Shown here piece by piece: positions 1 through 14,397 of a stretch of 64,000 nucleotides of DNA (positions are counted from its first letter, which is position 1; each line of letters opens with the position of its first letter). Location: assembly GCF_004014715.1 (NCBI RefSeq), contig NZ_CP034835.1:1-64000 (forward strand). Reading direction: 5' to 3'. The translations under genes and the position numbers were made by a program. This stretch comes from Pseudoalteromonas sp. R3. GTDB lineage: Bacteria; Pseudomonadota; Gammaproteobacteria; Enterobacterales; Alteromonadaceae. The notes under the pieces are model-generated. The model searched no databases, had not been told where the DNA came from, and saw only the letters and a program-made list of their open reading frames with translations.

Positions 1-21
1 CCGTCGATCCTTTGGATTAGC

Positions 22-30
22 TGTGTATAA
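22..30 (-). promoter_or_regulatory. DnaA box (R2-type) upstream of dnaA
   Basis: The minus strand reads TTATACACA, identical to the E. coli R2-type DnaA box and one base off the TTATCCACA consensus. It lies about 70 bp upstream of the dnaA start, where DnaA boxes commonly serve autoregulation or belong to the edge of oriC. A single 9-mer is weak evidence on its own; the position gives it value. The rest of the origin, if present, lies left of the window. Confidence 0.5.
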
Positions 31-99
31 CCTTGTTGGTAAATCCTGCGATATCCTGAGTTTTTATGTACGGGAATATTAACTATTTCGGAGTGCGAC

Positions 100-1503
100 G
101 TGTATCTGTCGGTTTGGCAAAGTTGTTTATATGTTTTGCAAGATGAGCTGCCTTCTCAGCAGTTCAATATGTGGGTGCGGCCACTACAAGCAGAAAGTAC
201 CGAAGATACCTTGACCATCTATGCGCCAAATCGATTTGTTTTGGACTGGGTGAGAGAAAAGTATTTAAATCGCATCAGTGAACTACTGACAGAGATCTGT
301 GGTGACGAAGCACCTGAGCTGCGATTTGATGTAGGTAGTAAACCTATTGGCGCGGTCAATAGTGCGCCTGCTTCAGGTGAAAGTAGTCTGAGTACACAAG
401 CCGGAGCGGTGAATAAGCCGGCGGCATCACCAGTGGGTGCCTCTAGCCCGGCTAAAGTGGAGCCCGCCCCAAAATCTGGGGTTAAGTCCAACATCAAAGA
501 AAACTATACGTTTGATAATTTTGTTGAGGGTAAATCGAACCAGCTGGCAAAAGCTGCTGCAACTCAGGTTGCTGATAACCCGGGCTCTGCGTTTAATCCG
601 GTCTTTATTTATGGCGGTACAGGCCTGGGCAAGACTCACCTGTTACACGCGGTAGGCAATGGCATCATAGATAAGAAGCCAGACGCAAAAATTGTCTACA
701 TGCATTCTGAGCGTTTTGTTCAGGACATGGTTAAAGCGTTACAGAACAATGCCATTGAAGAATTTAAGCGTTACTATCGCAGTGTTGATGCGCTAATGAT
801 CGATGACATTCAGTTTTTTGCTAATAAAGAGCGTTCGCAGGAAGAATTCTTTCACACTTTTAATGCCTTATTAGAAGGCAATCAGCAGATCATTCTTACG
901 TCGGACAGATATCCAAAAGAAATCGAAGGGGTTGAAGATAGACTTAAGTCTCGTTTTGGTTGGGGCCTGACGATTGCCATTGAGCCACCCGAATTGGAAA
1001 CAAGAGTTGCCATTCTTATGAAAAAGGCACAGCAGAGTAATATCAATCTGCCCCATGAAGTCGCCTTTTTTATTGCCAAAAAATTACGCTCCAACGTGCG
1101 TGAGTTGGAAGGGGCACTGAACCGGGTGATTGCTAATGCGAACTTTACCGGCAGACCCATTTCCATCGAATTTGTAAAAGAAGCGCTGCGCGATTTGCTT
1201 GCACTTCAGGATAAGCTGGTCACGATTGATAATATTCAACGTACAGTGGCCGAGTACTACCGGATCCGAGTGTCTGACTTATTGTCTAAGCGTCGGAGTC
1301 GATCAGTTGCTCGACCAAGACAAGTGGCGATGGCGCTGTCTAAAGAACTAACCAATCACAGTTTGCCTGAAATTGGTGATGCTTTTGGCGGGCGCGATCA
1401 CACAACCGTGCTACACGCGTGTCGCAAAGTGAAAGCACTGCGTGATGAAAGTCACGAAGTGAAAGAAGATTATCAAAACCTGATCAGAACATTGTCGTCT
1501 TAA
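100..1503 (+). CDS. dnaA: Chromosomal replication initiator protein DnaA
   Basis: DnaA is the AAA+ ATPase that binds DnaA boxes at oriC, melts the origin and loads the DnaB helicase. The 467-residue protein has the normal family length. Domain I occupies roughly residues 1-80, followed by a Ser/Ala/Pro-rich linker at about 85-130. The AAA+ core has Walker [10 protein letters not shown] near 172-180 and Walker B LMIDDIQ near 232. The C-terminal DNA-binding domain carries the DnaA signature GGRDHTTV near 430. The start is GTG, as in E. coli dnaA, preceded by GGAG with a 6-nt gap. It heads the dnaA-dnaN-recF-gyrB block, with dnaN only 9 nt downstream, so they are probably co-transcribed. Confidence 0.98.
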   Translation: MYLSVWQSCLYVLQDELPSQQFNMWVRPLQAESTEDTLTIYAPNRFVLDWVREKYLNRISELLTEICGDEAPELRFDVGSKPIGAVNSAPASGESSLSTQAGAVNKPAASPVGASSPAKVEPAPKSGVKSNIKENYTFDNFVEGKSNQLAKAAATQVADNPGSAFNPVFIYGGTGLGKTHLLHAVGNGIIDKKPDAKIVYMHSERFVQDMVKALQNNAIEEFKRYYRSVDALMIDDIQFFANKERSQEEFFHTFNALLEGNQQIILTSDRYPKEIEGVEDRLKSRFGWGLTIAIEPPELETRVAILMKKAQQSNINLPHEVAFFIAKKLRSNVRELEGALNRVIANANFTGRPISIEFVKEALRDLLALQDKLVTIDNIQRTVAEYYRIRVSDLLSKRRSRSVARPRQVAMALSKELTNHSLPEIGDAFGGRDHTTVLHACRKVKALRDESHEVKEDYQNLIRTLSS

Positions 1504-1512
1504 GGGCCTAGT

Positions 1513-2616
1513 ATGCAAATTACGATTTCAAGAGAACAGTTTTTAAAACCCTTGATGCAGGTCTCGGGAGCCATTGAGCGAAAACACACACTGCCTATTT
1601 TATCCAACGTTTTGGTTGAGGTAAAAGAAGGTGTGTTGTCTATGACGGGCACTGACTTAGAGATTGAACTGGTTGCGAACGTCACGCTGGAAGAGCAAGT
1701 TGCCAATGCAAGTATTACTTTGCCTGCAAAAAAATTGCTCGATATCTGTAAGAGTTTACCGGATGGATCTTTACTGCAATTAAGCAGTCAGGAACATCAA
1801 TTGCTTTTGACCAGTGGCCAAAGCCGTTTCTCTTTAACAACTTTGGCTGCGGAAGATTTTCCAAATCTTGAGCAGTGGGATGGTGAGGTTGAATTTCAGA
1901 TCACGCGGTTGGAACTACGCCAACTGTTAGAAGCGACGCACTTCTCAATGGCCAACCAGGACGTACGTTACTATCTGAACGGGATGTCCTTTGAGGTCGA
2001 CAACAGTGAAATTAAAACGGTTGCGACCGATGGTCACCGTCTGGCGATTGCACAACATCAGTTGTCGGAATCACTTAATACACAGCGTCAGTTGATCATC
2101 CCGCGTAAGGGGGTTCAAGAGATCATGCGTTTGTTGCCAGCTGACGATGAACCTTTGACCATTCAATTTGGTAGCAATCATATTCGTATTTTGGATCCCG
2201 AGTTTACTTTGACCAGTAAGCTGGTGGATGGTCGCTTCCCTGACTATCGCCGAGTATTGCCCCGCGGAGGTGATAAGCTTGTGAATGCGAACCGTGAATG
2301 GCTGCGTAGTGCGTTTCAGCGAGTCTCCATCCTGTCGAACGAAAAGTTTCGAGGTGTACGTCTCAATCTGTCGAATGGTATGTTAAAGATCAGTGCTAAT
2401 AACCCTGAGCAGGAGCAGGCGGAAGAAACCGTAGAAGTTGAGTATCAGGGGGATGACCTGGAAATTGGCTTTAACGTGTCATACTTGCTGGATGTATTAA
2501 ACACGCTTAAAACGGAAGATGTACAATTTACATTAGCTGATACTAACAGTAGTGCCTTGATTGAAGGGGCGAGCGACGATTCAGCTATGTACGTCGTTAT
2601 GCCAATGCGCCTTTAG
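1513..2616 (+). CDS. dnaN: DNA polymerase III beta subunit (sliding clamp)
   Basis: DnaN forms the ring-shaped homodimeric clamp that tethers DNA polymerase III and many repair enzymes to DNA. The 367 residues match the usual length for three repeated clamp domains. The N-terminus (MQITISREQFLKPL), the ERKHTLPILSNVL stretch, the TDGHRLA region and the C-terminal YVVMPMRL that lines the client-binding pocket are all typical. The ATG is 9 nt after the dnaA stop, with AAGG of the TAAGGG junction as a plausible ribosome-binding site. Position between dnaA and recF confirms the call. Confidence 0.98.
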   Translation: MQITISREQFLKPLMQVSGAIERKHTLPILSNVLVEVKEGVLSMTGTDLEIELVANVTLEEQVANASITLPAKKLLDICKSLPDGSLLQLSSQEHQLLLTSGQSRFSLTTLAAEDFPNLEQWDGEVEFQITRLELRQLLEATHFSMANQDVRYYLNGMSFEVDNSEIKTVATDGHRLAIAQHQLSESLNTQRQLIIPRKGVQEIMRLLPADDEPLTIQFGSNHIRILDPEFTLTSKLVDGRFPDYRRVLPRGGDKLVNANREWLRSAFQRVSILSNEKFRGVRLNLSNGMLKISANNPEQEQAEETVEVEYQGDDLEIGFNVSYLLDVLNTLKTEDVQFTLADTNSSALIEGASDDSAMYVVMPMRL

Positions 2617-2636
2617 AATCAGGTGTGCACTCTTAA

Positions 2637-3725
2637 ATGAGTTTAATCCAAATTTGCCTCAATGATTTTCGTAATATTGAGGCCCTTTCTTTTTCGCCAA
2701 GCGATCAGATCAATATCATTTTGGGTGAGAACGGCAGCGGTAAGACCAGCCTGCTTGAAGCCATTTATTTTCTTTCCAATGGGCGCTCATTCAGAACTAA
2801 CAAACACAAGCTTATGATCCGTCATGAGCAGGCTAAGTGTGTCGTTCATGGAAAAAAACAACTTCATAGTTTGTCCATTCCCATTGGAATTAGTAAAGAT
2901 CTTCAAGGCGAAACCCAGTTACGGATCCAAGGACAGTCGAGTCGAAAAATCGCTGAATTGGCGCAGATTTTACCAACACAGGTGATAACACCAGAAAGCT
3001 ATGAATTGTTTTTTGGAGGTCCAAAAGAGCGGAGAAAGTTTCTAGATCTTGGAGTGTTCCACGTGGAACATCAATTTTATAGCGTCTGGAAAAACTTCAA
3101 TCAGGTGCTCAAGCAGCGCAATGCTTTACTTAAATCGAAGCCTGCTCAGTACCAGCTTCAGATACGTACCTGGGACAGAGAGTTTATACGTCTGGCAGAG
3201 CAAATAAATATGTTCAGAAAGGCGTATATAAGTAGGTTTGAGCGCCATTTTTTTGATAAGATAGGGGATATAAGCCCCATCTTTAAAGGCCTTGAAATGC
3301 GCTATGACGCTGGCTGGAAAGGGGACTTGGCTGATGTGCTAAACGCCCAACTGGAGCGAGATAGCAAGCTTGGCTATACAACTAAAGGGCCGCATAAAGC
3401 TGATTTTAATTTCTATGCAAACGGTCACGGGGTTGAAAATATACTGTCTCGGGGTCAATTAAAGTTGACTCTTTATGCGTTAAAGATTGCACAGAATAAT
3501 TTGATTGAGGCCGAGACCGAGAAGCAATCCATATTGCTGATCGACGATTTACCTTCGGAGCTAAGCCAGGATACGATGCTCAGTATCGCTCAGTTACTTG
3601 CAGAATGTCAGTCACAGCTGTTTATTACTGCAATAAGCTCCGAAAGTATCCAGGCCATTGTGGAACCCATGAAACGAAATGTTGAGATGTTCCACGTGGA
3701 ACATGGCCGCTTAATAACAAAATAA
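2637..3725 (+). CDS. recF: DNA replication and repair protein RecF
   Basis: RecF is an SMC-like ATPase that, with RecO and RecR, loads RecA onto gapped DNA at stalled forks. The 362-residue protein has Walker A GENGSGKTS near residue 30, the ABC-type signature region RGQLKLTLYALK late in the protein, and a Walker B region LLIDDLPSEL. It starts 20 nt after dnaN and stops 12 nt before the gyrB ATG, so it is in the same operon. Two segments encoding FHVEH (about residues 141-146 and 351-356) coincide exactly with the two 16-bp parS-like palindromes, so the gene serves as both code and chromosome-segregation site. Confidence 0.97.
   Translation: MSLIQICLNDFRNIEALSFSPSDQINIILGENGSGKTSLLEAIYFLSNGRSFRTNKHKLMIRHEQAKCVVHGKKQLHSLSIPIGISKDLQGETQLRIQGQSSRKIAELAQILPTQVITPESYELFFGGPKERRKFLDLGVFHVEHQFYSVWKNFNQVLKQRNALLKSKPAQYQLQIRTWDREFIRLAEQINMFRKAYISRFERHFFDKIGDISPIFKGLEMRYDAGWKGDLADVLNAQLERDSKLGYTTKGPHKADFNFYANGHGVENILSRGQLKLTLYALKIAQNNLIEAETEKQSILLIDDLPSELSQDTMLSIAQLLAECQSQLFITAISSESIQAIVEPMKRNVEMFHVEHGRLITK
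3055..3070. promoter_or_regulatory. parS-like ParB-binding site 1, inside recF
   Basis: TGTTCCACGTGGAACA is a perfect 16-bp palindrome. It matches the conserved bacterial parS centromere family; the same TTCCACGTGGAA core is known in Pseudomonas, with TTTCACGTGAAA in Bacillus. Such sites cluster near oriC, and this one lies 3 kb from dnaA within recF, where it encodes FHVEH. The parAB genes are not in the window. Confidence 0.82.
3688..3703. promoter_or_regulatory. parS-like ParB-binding site 2, inside recF 3' end
   Basis: This is a second copy of TGTTCCACGTGGAACA, 633 bp from the first. It is embedded in an 18-bp perfect palindrome when the flanking A and T are included. It encodes MFHVEH just before the recF stop and lies about 35 bp upstream of the gyrB ATG. 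Two identical 16-mers in one gene beside dnaA are far beyond chance and support an origin-proximal centromere. Confidence 0.82.
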
Positions 3726-6161
<2,436 letters not shown>

Positions 6162-6222
6162 ACAAGTGTGTGTGAGTGCTCATCATTGATGATATAGATT
6201 CTCACAATTCATGACACTCGAT

Positions 6223-6252
6223 AAAAAGCCACCTCTCAGGGGTGGCTTTTTT
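6223..6252 (+). terminator. Rho-independent terminator after gyrB
   Basis: An 11-bp stem (AAAAAGCCACC with GGTGGCTTTTT), a 7-nt loop and a run of T residues lie 61 nt after the gyrB stop. This closes the dnaA-dnaN-recF-gyrB block. Confidence 0.9.
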
Positions 6253-6363
6253 GCGCTCTGTGATGAGCATTGTGAGCAAAGGATAAAAGCGTAACTTCTC
6301 AAACCTTACATAAATCAGAGTGCGGGTGAGCGGTATTTTTACACGCTTTTTTAGTGATAACGC

Positions 6364-6392
6364 TTAAAACAGCGCGGCGCTCGCGGTATACT
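6364..6392 (+). promoter_or_regulatory. Candidate sigma70 promoter for glyQS
   Basis: TTAAAA and TATACT are separated by 17 bp, about 90 bp before glyQ. This is the best sigma70-like pair in the 6253-6482 gap. The -35 is weak, so the call is tentative. No small gene or leader-peptide attenuator was recognised in the 321-nt gap between gyrB and glyQ. Confidence 0.35.
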
Positions 6393-6482
6393 GAGCATAA
6401 TTTTCAGACATAATTAGCCCGATGCTTTGCGGTTTTTATTGAGCAAATCGGGTTCCATGTACCATACAAAAATAAGCCAACT

Positions 6483-7382
6483 ATGCAAAAATACGATATC
6501 AAAACCTTCCAAGGGTTGATCCTGGCTTTACAGGACTATTGGGCACAGCAAGGCTGTGTGATCGCGCAGCCACTGGATATGGAAGTGGGTGCGGGGACAT
6601 TTCATCCGCTGACTTTTCTCAAGTCTATTGGCCCGGAGCCAATGTCGAGCGCATATGTACAACCTTGTCGTCGCCCGACCGATGGTCGTTACGGTGAAAA
6701 CCCAAACCGCCTGCAGCACTACTATCAATTCCAGGTGGTATTGAAGCCATCACCTGAAAACATTCAGGAGCTGTATCTGGGATCTCTGGAAGCGCTTGGC
6801 ATCGATACTCTGACTCATGAAGTACGTTTCGTTGAAGACAACTGGGAGTCACCAACTCTGGGTGCCTGGGGTCTGGGTTGGGAAGTCTGGCTCAATGGTA
6901 TGGAAGTGACTCAGTTCACTTATTTCCAGCAAGTAGGAGGCCTGGAGTGTTCGCCGGTTACGGGTGAAATCACTTATGGTTTAGAGCGACTTGCAATGTA
7001 TATACAAGGTGTAGACAGTATCTATGACTTAGTCTGGACTGATGGTCCTATGGGCCGCGTGACTTATGGCGATGTGTTCCACCAGAATGAAGTCGAGCAA
7101 TCAACCTACAACTTTGAACATGCGGATGTTGATGCGCTGTTCAAGCAGTTTGATCAGTGTGAACTGGAAAGTCAGAAACTGATCGAAGCGGGGCTGCCAT
7201 TGCCGGCCTATGAGCAGGTGATGAAGGCATCACACGCATTTAACTTGTTAGATGCCCGTCATGCGATTTCTGTGACAGAACGTCAGCGCTATATTTTGCG
7301 CGTGCGTGCGCTGTCTAAGGCTTGTGCACAGGCTTATTATGAGGCCCGTGAGGCACTCGGATTCCCGCTTTGTAAGGATTAA
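6483..7382 (+). CDS. glyQ: Glycyl-tRNA synthetase alpha subunit
   Basis: GlyQ is the catalytic class II aminoacyl-tRNA synthetase subunit of the alpha2beta2 enzyme that charges tRNA-Gly. The 299-residue sequence is highly conserved: [14 protein letters not shown] at the N-terminus, [39 protein letters not shown] and [14 protein letters not shown] are recognisable synthetase core elements. It ends only 2 nt before glyS, the universal arrangement for the tetrameric bacterial enzyme, indicating translational coupling and stoichiometric production. Confidence 0.98.
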   Translation: MQKYDIKTFQGLILALQDYWAQQGCVIAQPLDMEVGAGTFHPLTFLKSIGPEPMSSAYVQPCRRPTDGRYGENPNRLQHYYQFQVVLKPSPENIQELYLGSLEALGIDTLTHEVRFVEDNWESPTLGAWGLGWEVWLNGMEVTQFTYFQQVGGLECSPVTGEITYGLERLAMYIQGVDSIYDLVWTDGPMGRVTYGDVFHQNEVEQSTYNFEHADVDALFKQFDQCELESQKLIEAGLPLPAYEQVMKASHAFNLLDARHAISVTERQRYILRVRALSKACAQAYYEAREALGFPLCKD

Positions 7383-7384
7383 TC

Positions 7385-9454
7385 ATGACCACAGAAAATC
7401 TATTAGTTGAAATTGGAACTGAAGAGTTACCGCCGAAAGCCTTACGCAAGCTGGCAGAGTCATTTGCCGAGAATATGCAGGCAGAACTGACCGGTCTTGA
7501 GCTGGCATTTGAAAATATTAGCTGGTACGCGTCACCGCGTCGCTTAGGTTTAAAAGTGTCTAACTTACAAACCCAGCAGCAGGATAAAGTCGTTGAAAAA
7601 AGAGGCCCGGCAACAAAAGCGGCGTTCGATGCCGACGGTAATCCGACTAAAGCTGCAATGGGCTGGGCACGTGGTTGTGGTATTGAAGTATCAGAAGCCG
7701 AGACATTGGAAACCGACAAAGGTGCCTGGTTGTTACATCGCGCAACCGTAGCGGGTCAGCAGGCCAGTGCTTTGTTGTCTGATGCCATTGCCAAGTCATT
7801 AGCAAAACTACCTATCCCAAAACCTATGCGCTGGGGCGCTAACAAAACGCAATTTATTCGCCCGGTACACACAGTGGCTGCGTTACTCGGCAGTGAAGTT
7901 GTAACAGGCGAAGTATTAGGTAAAGCCATTTCAAACCAGCTGCAGGGTCACCGTTTTCACCACCCTGAACGAGTGAGCATTAATCACGCCGATGAAGCAT
8001 TTGAGACCCTGAGAGGGGCGTATGTCATTGCCGACTACGAAGCGCGTAAAGCACTTATCCGTGAGCAGATCAATGCAGAAGCAGACAAGCTGGGTGCGGT
8101 TGTGGCAATGGATGAAGACCTGCTTGAAGAAGTGACGGCGTTGGTTGAGTGGCCGGTAACTTTGGTGGCGTCTTTCGAGGAAGAGTTCCTGTCGGTTCCT
8201 GCGGAAGCGCTTATCTACACCATGAAAGACGATCAGAAATACTTCCCGCTACTGGATAAAGCAGGCAAGCTGATCAACAAGTTCCTGTTTGTCTCGAACA
8301 TCGAAAGTAAAGATCCGAGCGTTGTTATTTCAGGTAACGAGAAAGTAGTTCGTCCGCGTTTGGCGGATGCGCAGTTCTTCTTTGAGACAGATAAGAAGAA
8401 AACTCTGGAGAGTCGTCTGGAGTCACTAGGCACTGTGTTATTCCAAAAGCAACTGGGCACATTAAAAGACAAGTCCGAGCGTATTGCTGCTTTGGCTGGC
8501 TTTATTGCTGAGCAATTGGGTGCAGATAAAGCACTGGCTGAACGCGCTGGTTTGTTGAGTAAAACGGATCTGATGACTGAAATGGTCATGGAGTTCACCG
8601 ATGTGCAGGGTGTGATGGGCATGCACTATGCACGCATCGACGGTGAAGCCGAAGAGGTCGCTGTTGCACAGAATGAGCAATATATGCCGCGCTTTGCGGG
8701 CGATGCCCTGCCGTCAAACCCAATCAGTTGTGCCGTGGCACTGGCAGACAAGTTCGATACTCTGGTTGGGATCTTTGGCATTGGCCAAATCCCCAAAGGT
8801 GATAAAGACCCGTTTGCCCTGCGCCGTGCTGCCATTGGTGCATTGCGTATTATGGTTGAAAAAGAGCTCGAGCTGGACATTCATGCACTGGTCGAAAAGT
8901 CTCGTACATTGTTCGGCGACAAGCTGAGCAACGACAATGTAGCTGAAGATGTATTTGAGTTCATGCTGGGCCGTTTCCGTGCCTGGTATCAGGATGAGGG
9001 AATTGCTGTTGATGTGATCCAGGCCGTACTAGCACGTCGTCCTTCTCAGCCGGTTGATTTTGACCGTCGCGTGAAAGCCGTGAGTCACTTCAGAACGCTG
9101 GAGCAGGCAGATGCACTGGCTGCTGCGAATAAGCGTGTTAATAATATTCTGGCGAAAAACAATGTGACCAGCGATGCTGAGATCAATACGGCGTTGTTGT
9201 CAGAAGCCGCCGAGCAGCAGCTGGCGAAAGAAGTGGCGGCACTGACTGATGAACTGGCACCGGTTTATGCGCAAGGCGATTATCAGCAAGCACTGACGCG
9301 TCTGGCAAGCCTGCGCGAAGCAGTAGACAACTTCTTTGATAACGTCATGGTAATGGCAGACGACGAAGCGGTTAAGCTAAACCGCCTCGCACTGCTTAGC
9401 CAGCTGAGCCGTTTGTTCCTCAACACGGCCGATATCTCTGTCTTACAAAACTAA
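7385..9454 (+). CDS. glyS: Glycyl-tRNA synthetase beta subunit
   Basis: GlyS is the large accessory subunit that binds tRNA-Gly and completes the tetrameric enzyme. At 689 residues it has the usual length. The conserved N-terminal [18 protein letters not shown], the middle [13 protein letters not shown] and [13 protein letters not shown] segments, and a C-terminal DALR/anticodon-type region with [19 protein letters not shown] are evident. It sits directly behind glyQ and is followed by a clear terminator. Confidence 0.98.
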   Translation: MTTENLLVEIGTEELPPKALRKLAESFAENMQAELTGLELAFENISWYASPRRLGLKVSNLQTQQQDKVVEKRGPATKAAFDADGNPTKAAMGWARGCGIEVSEAETLETDKGAWLLHRATVAGQQASALLSDAIAKSLAKLPIPKPMRWGANKTQFIRPVHTVAALLGSEVVTGEVLGKAISNQLQGHRFHHPERVSINHADEAFETLRGAYVIADYEARKALIREQINAEADKLGAVVAMDEDLLEEVTALVEWPVTLVASFEEEFLSVPAEALIYTMKDDQKYFPLLDKAGKLINKFLFVSNIESKDPSVVISGNEKVVRPRLADAQFFFETDKKKTLESRLESLGTVLFQKQLGTLKDKSERIAALAGFIAEQLGADKALAERAGLLSKTDLMTEMVMEFTDVQGVMGMHYARIDGEAEEVAVAQNEQYMPRFAGDALPSNPISCAVALADKFDTLVGIFGIGQIPKGDKDPFALRRAAIGALRIMVEKELELDIHALVEKSRTLFGDKLSNDNVAEDVFEFMLGRFRAWYQDEGIAVDVIQAVLARRPSQPVDFDRRVKAVSHFRTLEQADALAAANKRVNNILAKNNVTSDAEINTALLSEAAEQQLAKEVAALTDELAPVYAQGDYQQALTRLASLREAVDNFFDNVMVMADDEAVKLNRLALLSQLSRLFLNTADISVLQN

Positions 9455-9472
9455 GACAGCCAATCTTAAAAC

Positions 9473-9502
9473 AAGCCAGCATTCGTGCTGGCTTTTATTT
9501 TT
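9473..9502 (+). terminator. Rho-independent terminator after glyS
   Basis: AAGCCAGC pairs with GCTGGCTT around a 6-nt loop, followed by TTATTTTT. It lies 18 nt after the glyS stop and separates glyQS from the lipoprotein gene. Confidence 0.88.
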
Positions 9503-9518
9503 GTGATCGGGATTAAAA

Positions 9519-9977
9519 ATGAAACAGCACATCATCGCTTTGGTAATGGCATTGGGTTTAAGCGCCTGTTCGACGGCCCCACATCAGCCAGTGGATAATT
9601 CCTCTGGGCAGGTGACAACAAGTACCGGTGCATCTCTTGTGATGGACAGGCCGATGTATTTGCGTGGCGATTTTACTTTGTGGGATGCAGACGAAGTCTA
9701 TCGGCTAACACAGGCTAAGACGGGATTGTACAGTGTACGAGTACGCTTTATGAGTCCGGGAAAAGTGTACGAATTTAAAATTGCCGATGCGAAATGGACA
9801 CCAGGTTATAACTGCGGTTTTCGCTATGATGGCAAAGTGAGCCTGGGTAAACCGGTTATCGCGGATTGTGACACTGTGTACAATTACTTTGGATTTATGC
9901 CTGACAGAAAGGGCTGGTATCGAATTTCGCTGGATTTAAGAGGAGCAACTCCACAGATCATTGTGCAGCGTGATTAA
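9519..9977 (+). CDS. Putative lipoprotein with a carbohydrate-binding-like beta-sandwich domain
   Basis: The 152-residue protein begins with a lipoprotein signal peptide whose lipobox LSAC places the lipidated cysteine at residue 17. The following two residues are Ser-Thr, consistent with outer-membrane sorting. The rest (about 45-150) has the pattern YLRGDFTLWDADEVYRL, then a YEFKIADAKWTPGYNCG segment. This resembles the early-set starch-binding-like modules found at the N-termini of pullulanases and related enzymes. No catalytic domain is attached. A role in binding glucans at the cell surface is inference. It stands alone, between the glyS terminator and the small peptide gene. Confidence 0.75.
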   Translation: MKQHIIALVMALGLSACSTAPHQPVDNSSGQVTTSTGASLVMDRPMYLRGDFTLWDADEVYRLTQAKTGLYSVRVRFMSPGKVYEFKIADAKWTPGYNCGFRYDGKVSLGKPVIADCDTVYNYFGFMPDRKGWYRISLDLRGATPQIIVQRD

Positions 9978-10038
9978 TACCGGTTCGCATTAATATCGGG
10001 AAAGGGATATTTGTTGCGTAATTTATTTTGCTCGAATA

Positions 10039-10067
10039 TTGAGCTTTTTGAATTGTTCTGTTATTGT
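10039..10067 (+). promoter_or_regulatory. Candidate promoter of the 53-codon peptide gene
   Basis: TTGAGC and TATTGT are separated by 17 bp, 39 bp upstream of the ATG at 10106, in an AT-rich stretch. No other gene could use it. Sequence match only. Confidence 0.38.
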
Positions 10068-10105
10068 TAATTCAGAGTTAAACAATATAAAAACAAGGAA
10101 ATACA

Positions 10106-10267
10106 ATGAAAATCAAACTAAATAAAAAAGCAGTCAAACAACTTTCTGGCAAGCAAGTTCTGGCAGAGCAGGCGACACCGGCAATCAATGGTGGTAATCC
10201 GCAACAAGAATTAGCGACCTGGCATCGTGGTTGGTATTCTTGCGTTGAATGTCCAATTCTCGTGTAG
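10106..10267 (+). CDS. Putative orphan RiPP / double-glycine peptide precursor (53 aa)
   Basis: The small gene has a good ribosome-binding site (AAGGAA, 5-7 nt before ATG) and encodes 53 residues. The N-terminus MKIKLNKKAVKQLSGKQ is a lysine-rich leader of the type seen in Gammaproteobacteria and Bacteroidetes natural-product precursors. It is followed by QATPAINGG, a double-glycine site at residues 29-30 where a C39 peptidase or ABC exporter would cut. The predicted 23-residue core ends WHRGWYSCVECPILV; it has two cysteines three apart (positions 46 and 49), two tryptophans and one tyrosine. A terminator hairpin follows 15 nt after the stop. No modification enzyme or exporter is adjacent, so any maturation would have to act in trans. 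Function is inferred from leader architecture only. Confidence 0.68.
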   Translation: MKIKLNKKAVKQLSGKQVLAEQATPAINGGNPQQELATWHRGWYSCVECPILV

Positions 10268-10282
10268 TCTGAGAATAAAAAT

Positions 10283-10307
10283 AGCTGGTGGGGTTGTTGC
10301 ACCAGCT
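10283..10307. terminator. Bidirectional terminator between the peptide gene and tusA
   Basis: AGCTGGTG pairs with CACCAGCT around a 9-nt loop. On the minus strand the stem is followed by ATTTTTATT, so it best terminates tusA. On the plus strand it follows the peptide gene with a weaker U-tract. Confidence 0.75.
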
Positions 10308-10313
10308 TTGCGG

Positions 10314-10553
10314 TTATTTCCCTTTCTTCACCAGATAGCGATAAGGGACGCTATCCACTTTTTTCGCCACCAGCGTGTGATCCATAAACTCACAGAAACT
10401 GGGAATGTCCCGGGTAGTAGACGGGTCGTCTGCCAGGATCAACAGAGTTTCACCCTCTTGCATTTTCCTCACTTTGCCACGGATCATCATCACGGGCTCA
10501 GGGCATCGTAAGCCAATCGCATCGAGAGTGTGGTCAGTGTTGTCAAAGTTCAT
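10314..10553 (-). CDS. tusA: Sulfur carrier protein TusA
   Basis: TusA receives persulfide sulfur from the cysteine desulfurase IscS and passes it through TusBCD/E to MnmA for 2-thiouridine formation at tRNA wobble positions. The 79-residue protein has the family CPEP motif with the sulfur-carrying cysteine at residue 17 (LRCPEPVMM), plus [14 protein letters not shown] and a [10 protein letters not shown]-terminus almost identical to E. coli TusA. The gene is monocistronic on the minus strand and ends in the shared terminator. Confidence 0.97.
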   Translation of the reverse strand: MNFDNTDHTLDAIGLRCPEPVMMIRGKVRKMQEGETLLILADDPSTTRDIPSFCEFMDHTLVAKKVDSVPYRYLVKKGK

Positions 10554-10635
10554 GGCGGTACCCTTTAAAAATAAAGCGCCTATTCTAGCGCGCCTGAAGT
10601 GACAAATAAATATCCAAGTTCAGATACCCGATCAC

Positions 10636-10669
10636 GAAAAAAGGCAAGCTACACGAAGCAGCTTGCCTT
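10636..10669 (-). terminator. Rho-independent terminator of fadBA
   Basis: On the minus strand AAGGCAAGCT pairs with AGCTTGCCTT around a 9-nt loop, followed by further T residues. It lies about 40 nt past the fadA stop. Confidence 0.88.
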
Positions 10670-10706
10670 GGTCACCAAGTTAAATCTTAGGGAATGTCGT
10701 TTTAGC

Positions 10707-14040
<3,334 letters not shown>

Positions 14041-14062
14041 ACATGTTCTCCCGTGTTTTTAC

Positions 14063-14078
14063 ACTGGTACGATGAGTT
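14063..14078. promoter_or_regulatory. FadR-like operator upstream of fadB
   Basis: ACTGGTACGATGAGTT matches the FadR consensus ACTGGTCNGACCAGTT at 12 of the 15 specified positions. It lies 23-38 bp upstream of the fadB start, where a repressor would block fadBA transcription until long-chain acyl-CoA accumulates. The ACACTGG of this site also forms a 7-bp inverted repeat with CCAGTGT at 14089-14095. PsrA is an alternative regulator in this order of bacteria. Confidence 0.45.
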
Positions 14079-14095
14079 GTCATTTCATCCAGTGT

Positions 14096-14397
14096 GGCGT
14101 CTTTAAAAGAAAATTGCAATGAAAAATTTACCGCAGGTTTACTGCAAAGGGTTAGGCACAATGCTAAGGTGGTTTGGCTGAATATTTTCCGGGTGACGAG
14201 TTCGTCCGGACGTTAAGCTTCGGGCAAGTTGCCGCACAATAGTCTGGTGTGAAACACAGGGCTGTTCAGTGCGCACACAGTGCGCCCGGGCAGGGAACTC
14301 AGAGAAAGGAAGGTGTTTTGGAGTGGGCCTTATTTTCATGCATTTTAAACGCCCCAGAACATTGACTGCCAATCAAGAGAATGAAAGTTAAAGCACT
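14096..14397. other. Divergent fadB/slt intergenic region
   Basis: About 300 bp separate the fadB control region from slt. A 77-codon minus-strand frame spans it but has atypical composition and no recognisable domain, so it is not called. Promoters for slt must lie here, but no convincing sigma70 pair stood out. Confidence 0.4.

Noticed and set aside
6162..6482. T-box or amino-acid attenuator before glyQS
   Set aside because: T-box leaders are essentially a Gram-positive device, and no leader peptide or alternative hairpins were seen here.
14139..14372. 77-codon minus-strand frame in the fadB-slt gap
   Set aside because: Composition is random-like, with no ribosome-binding site or recognisable motif.
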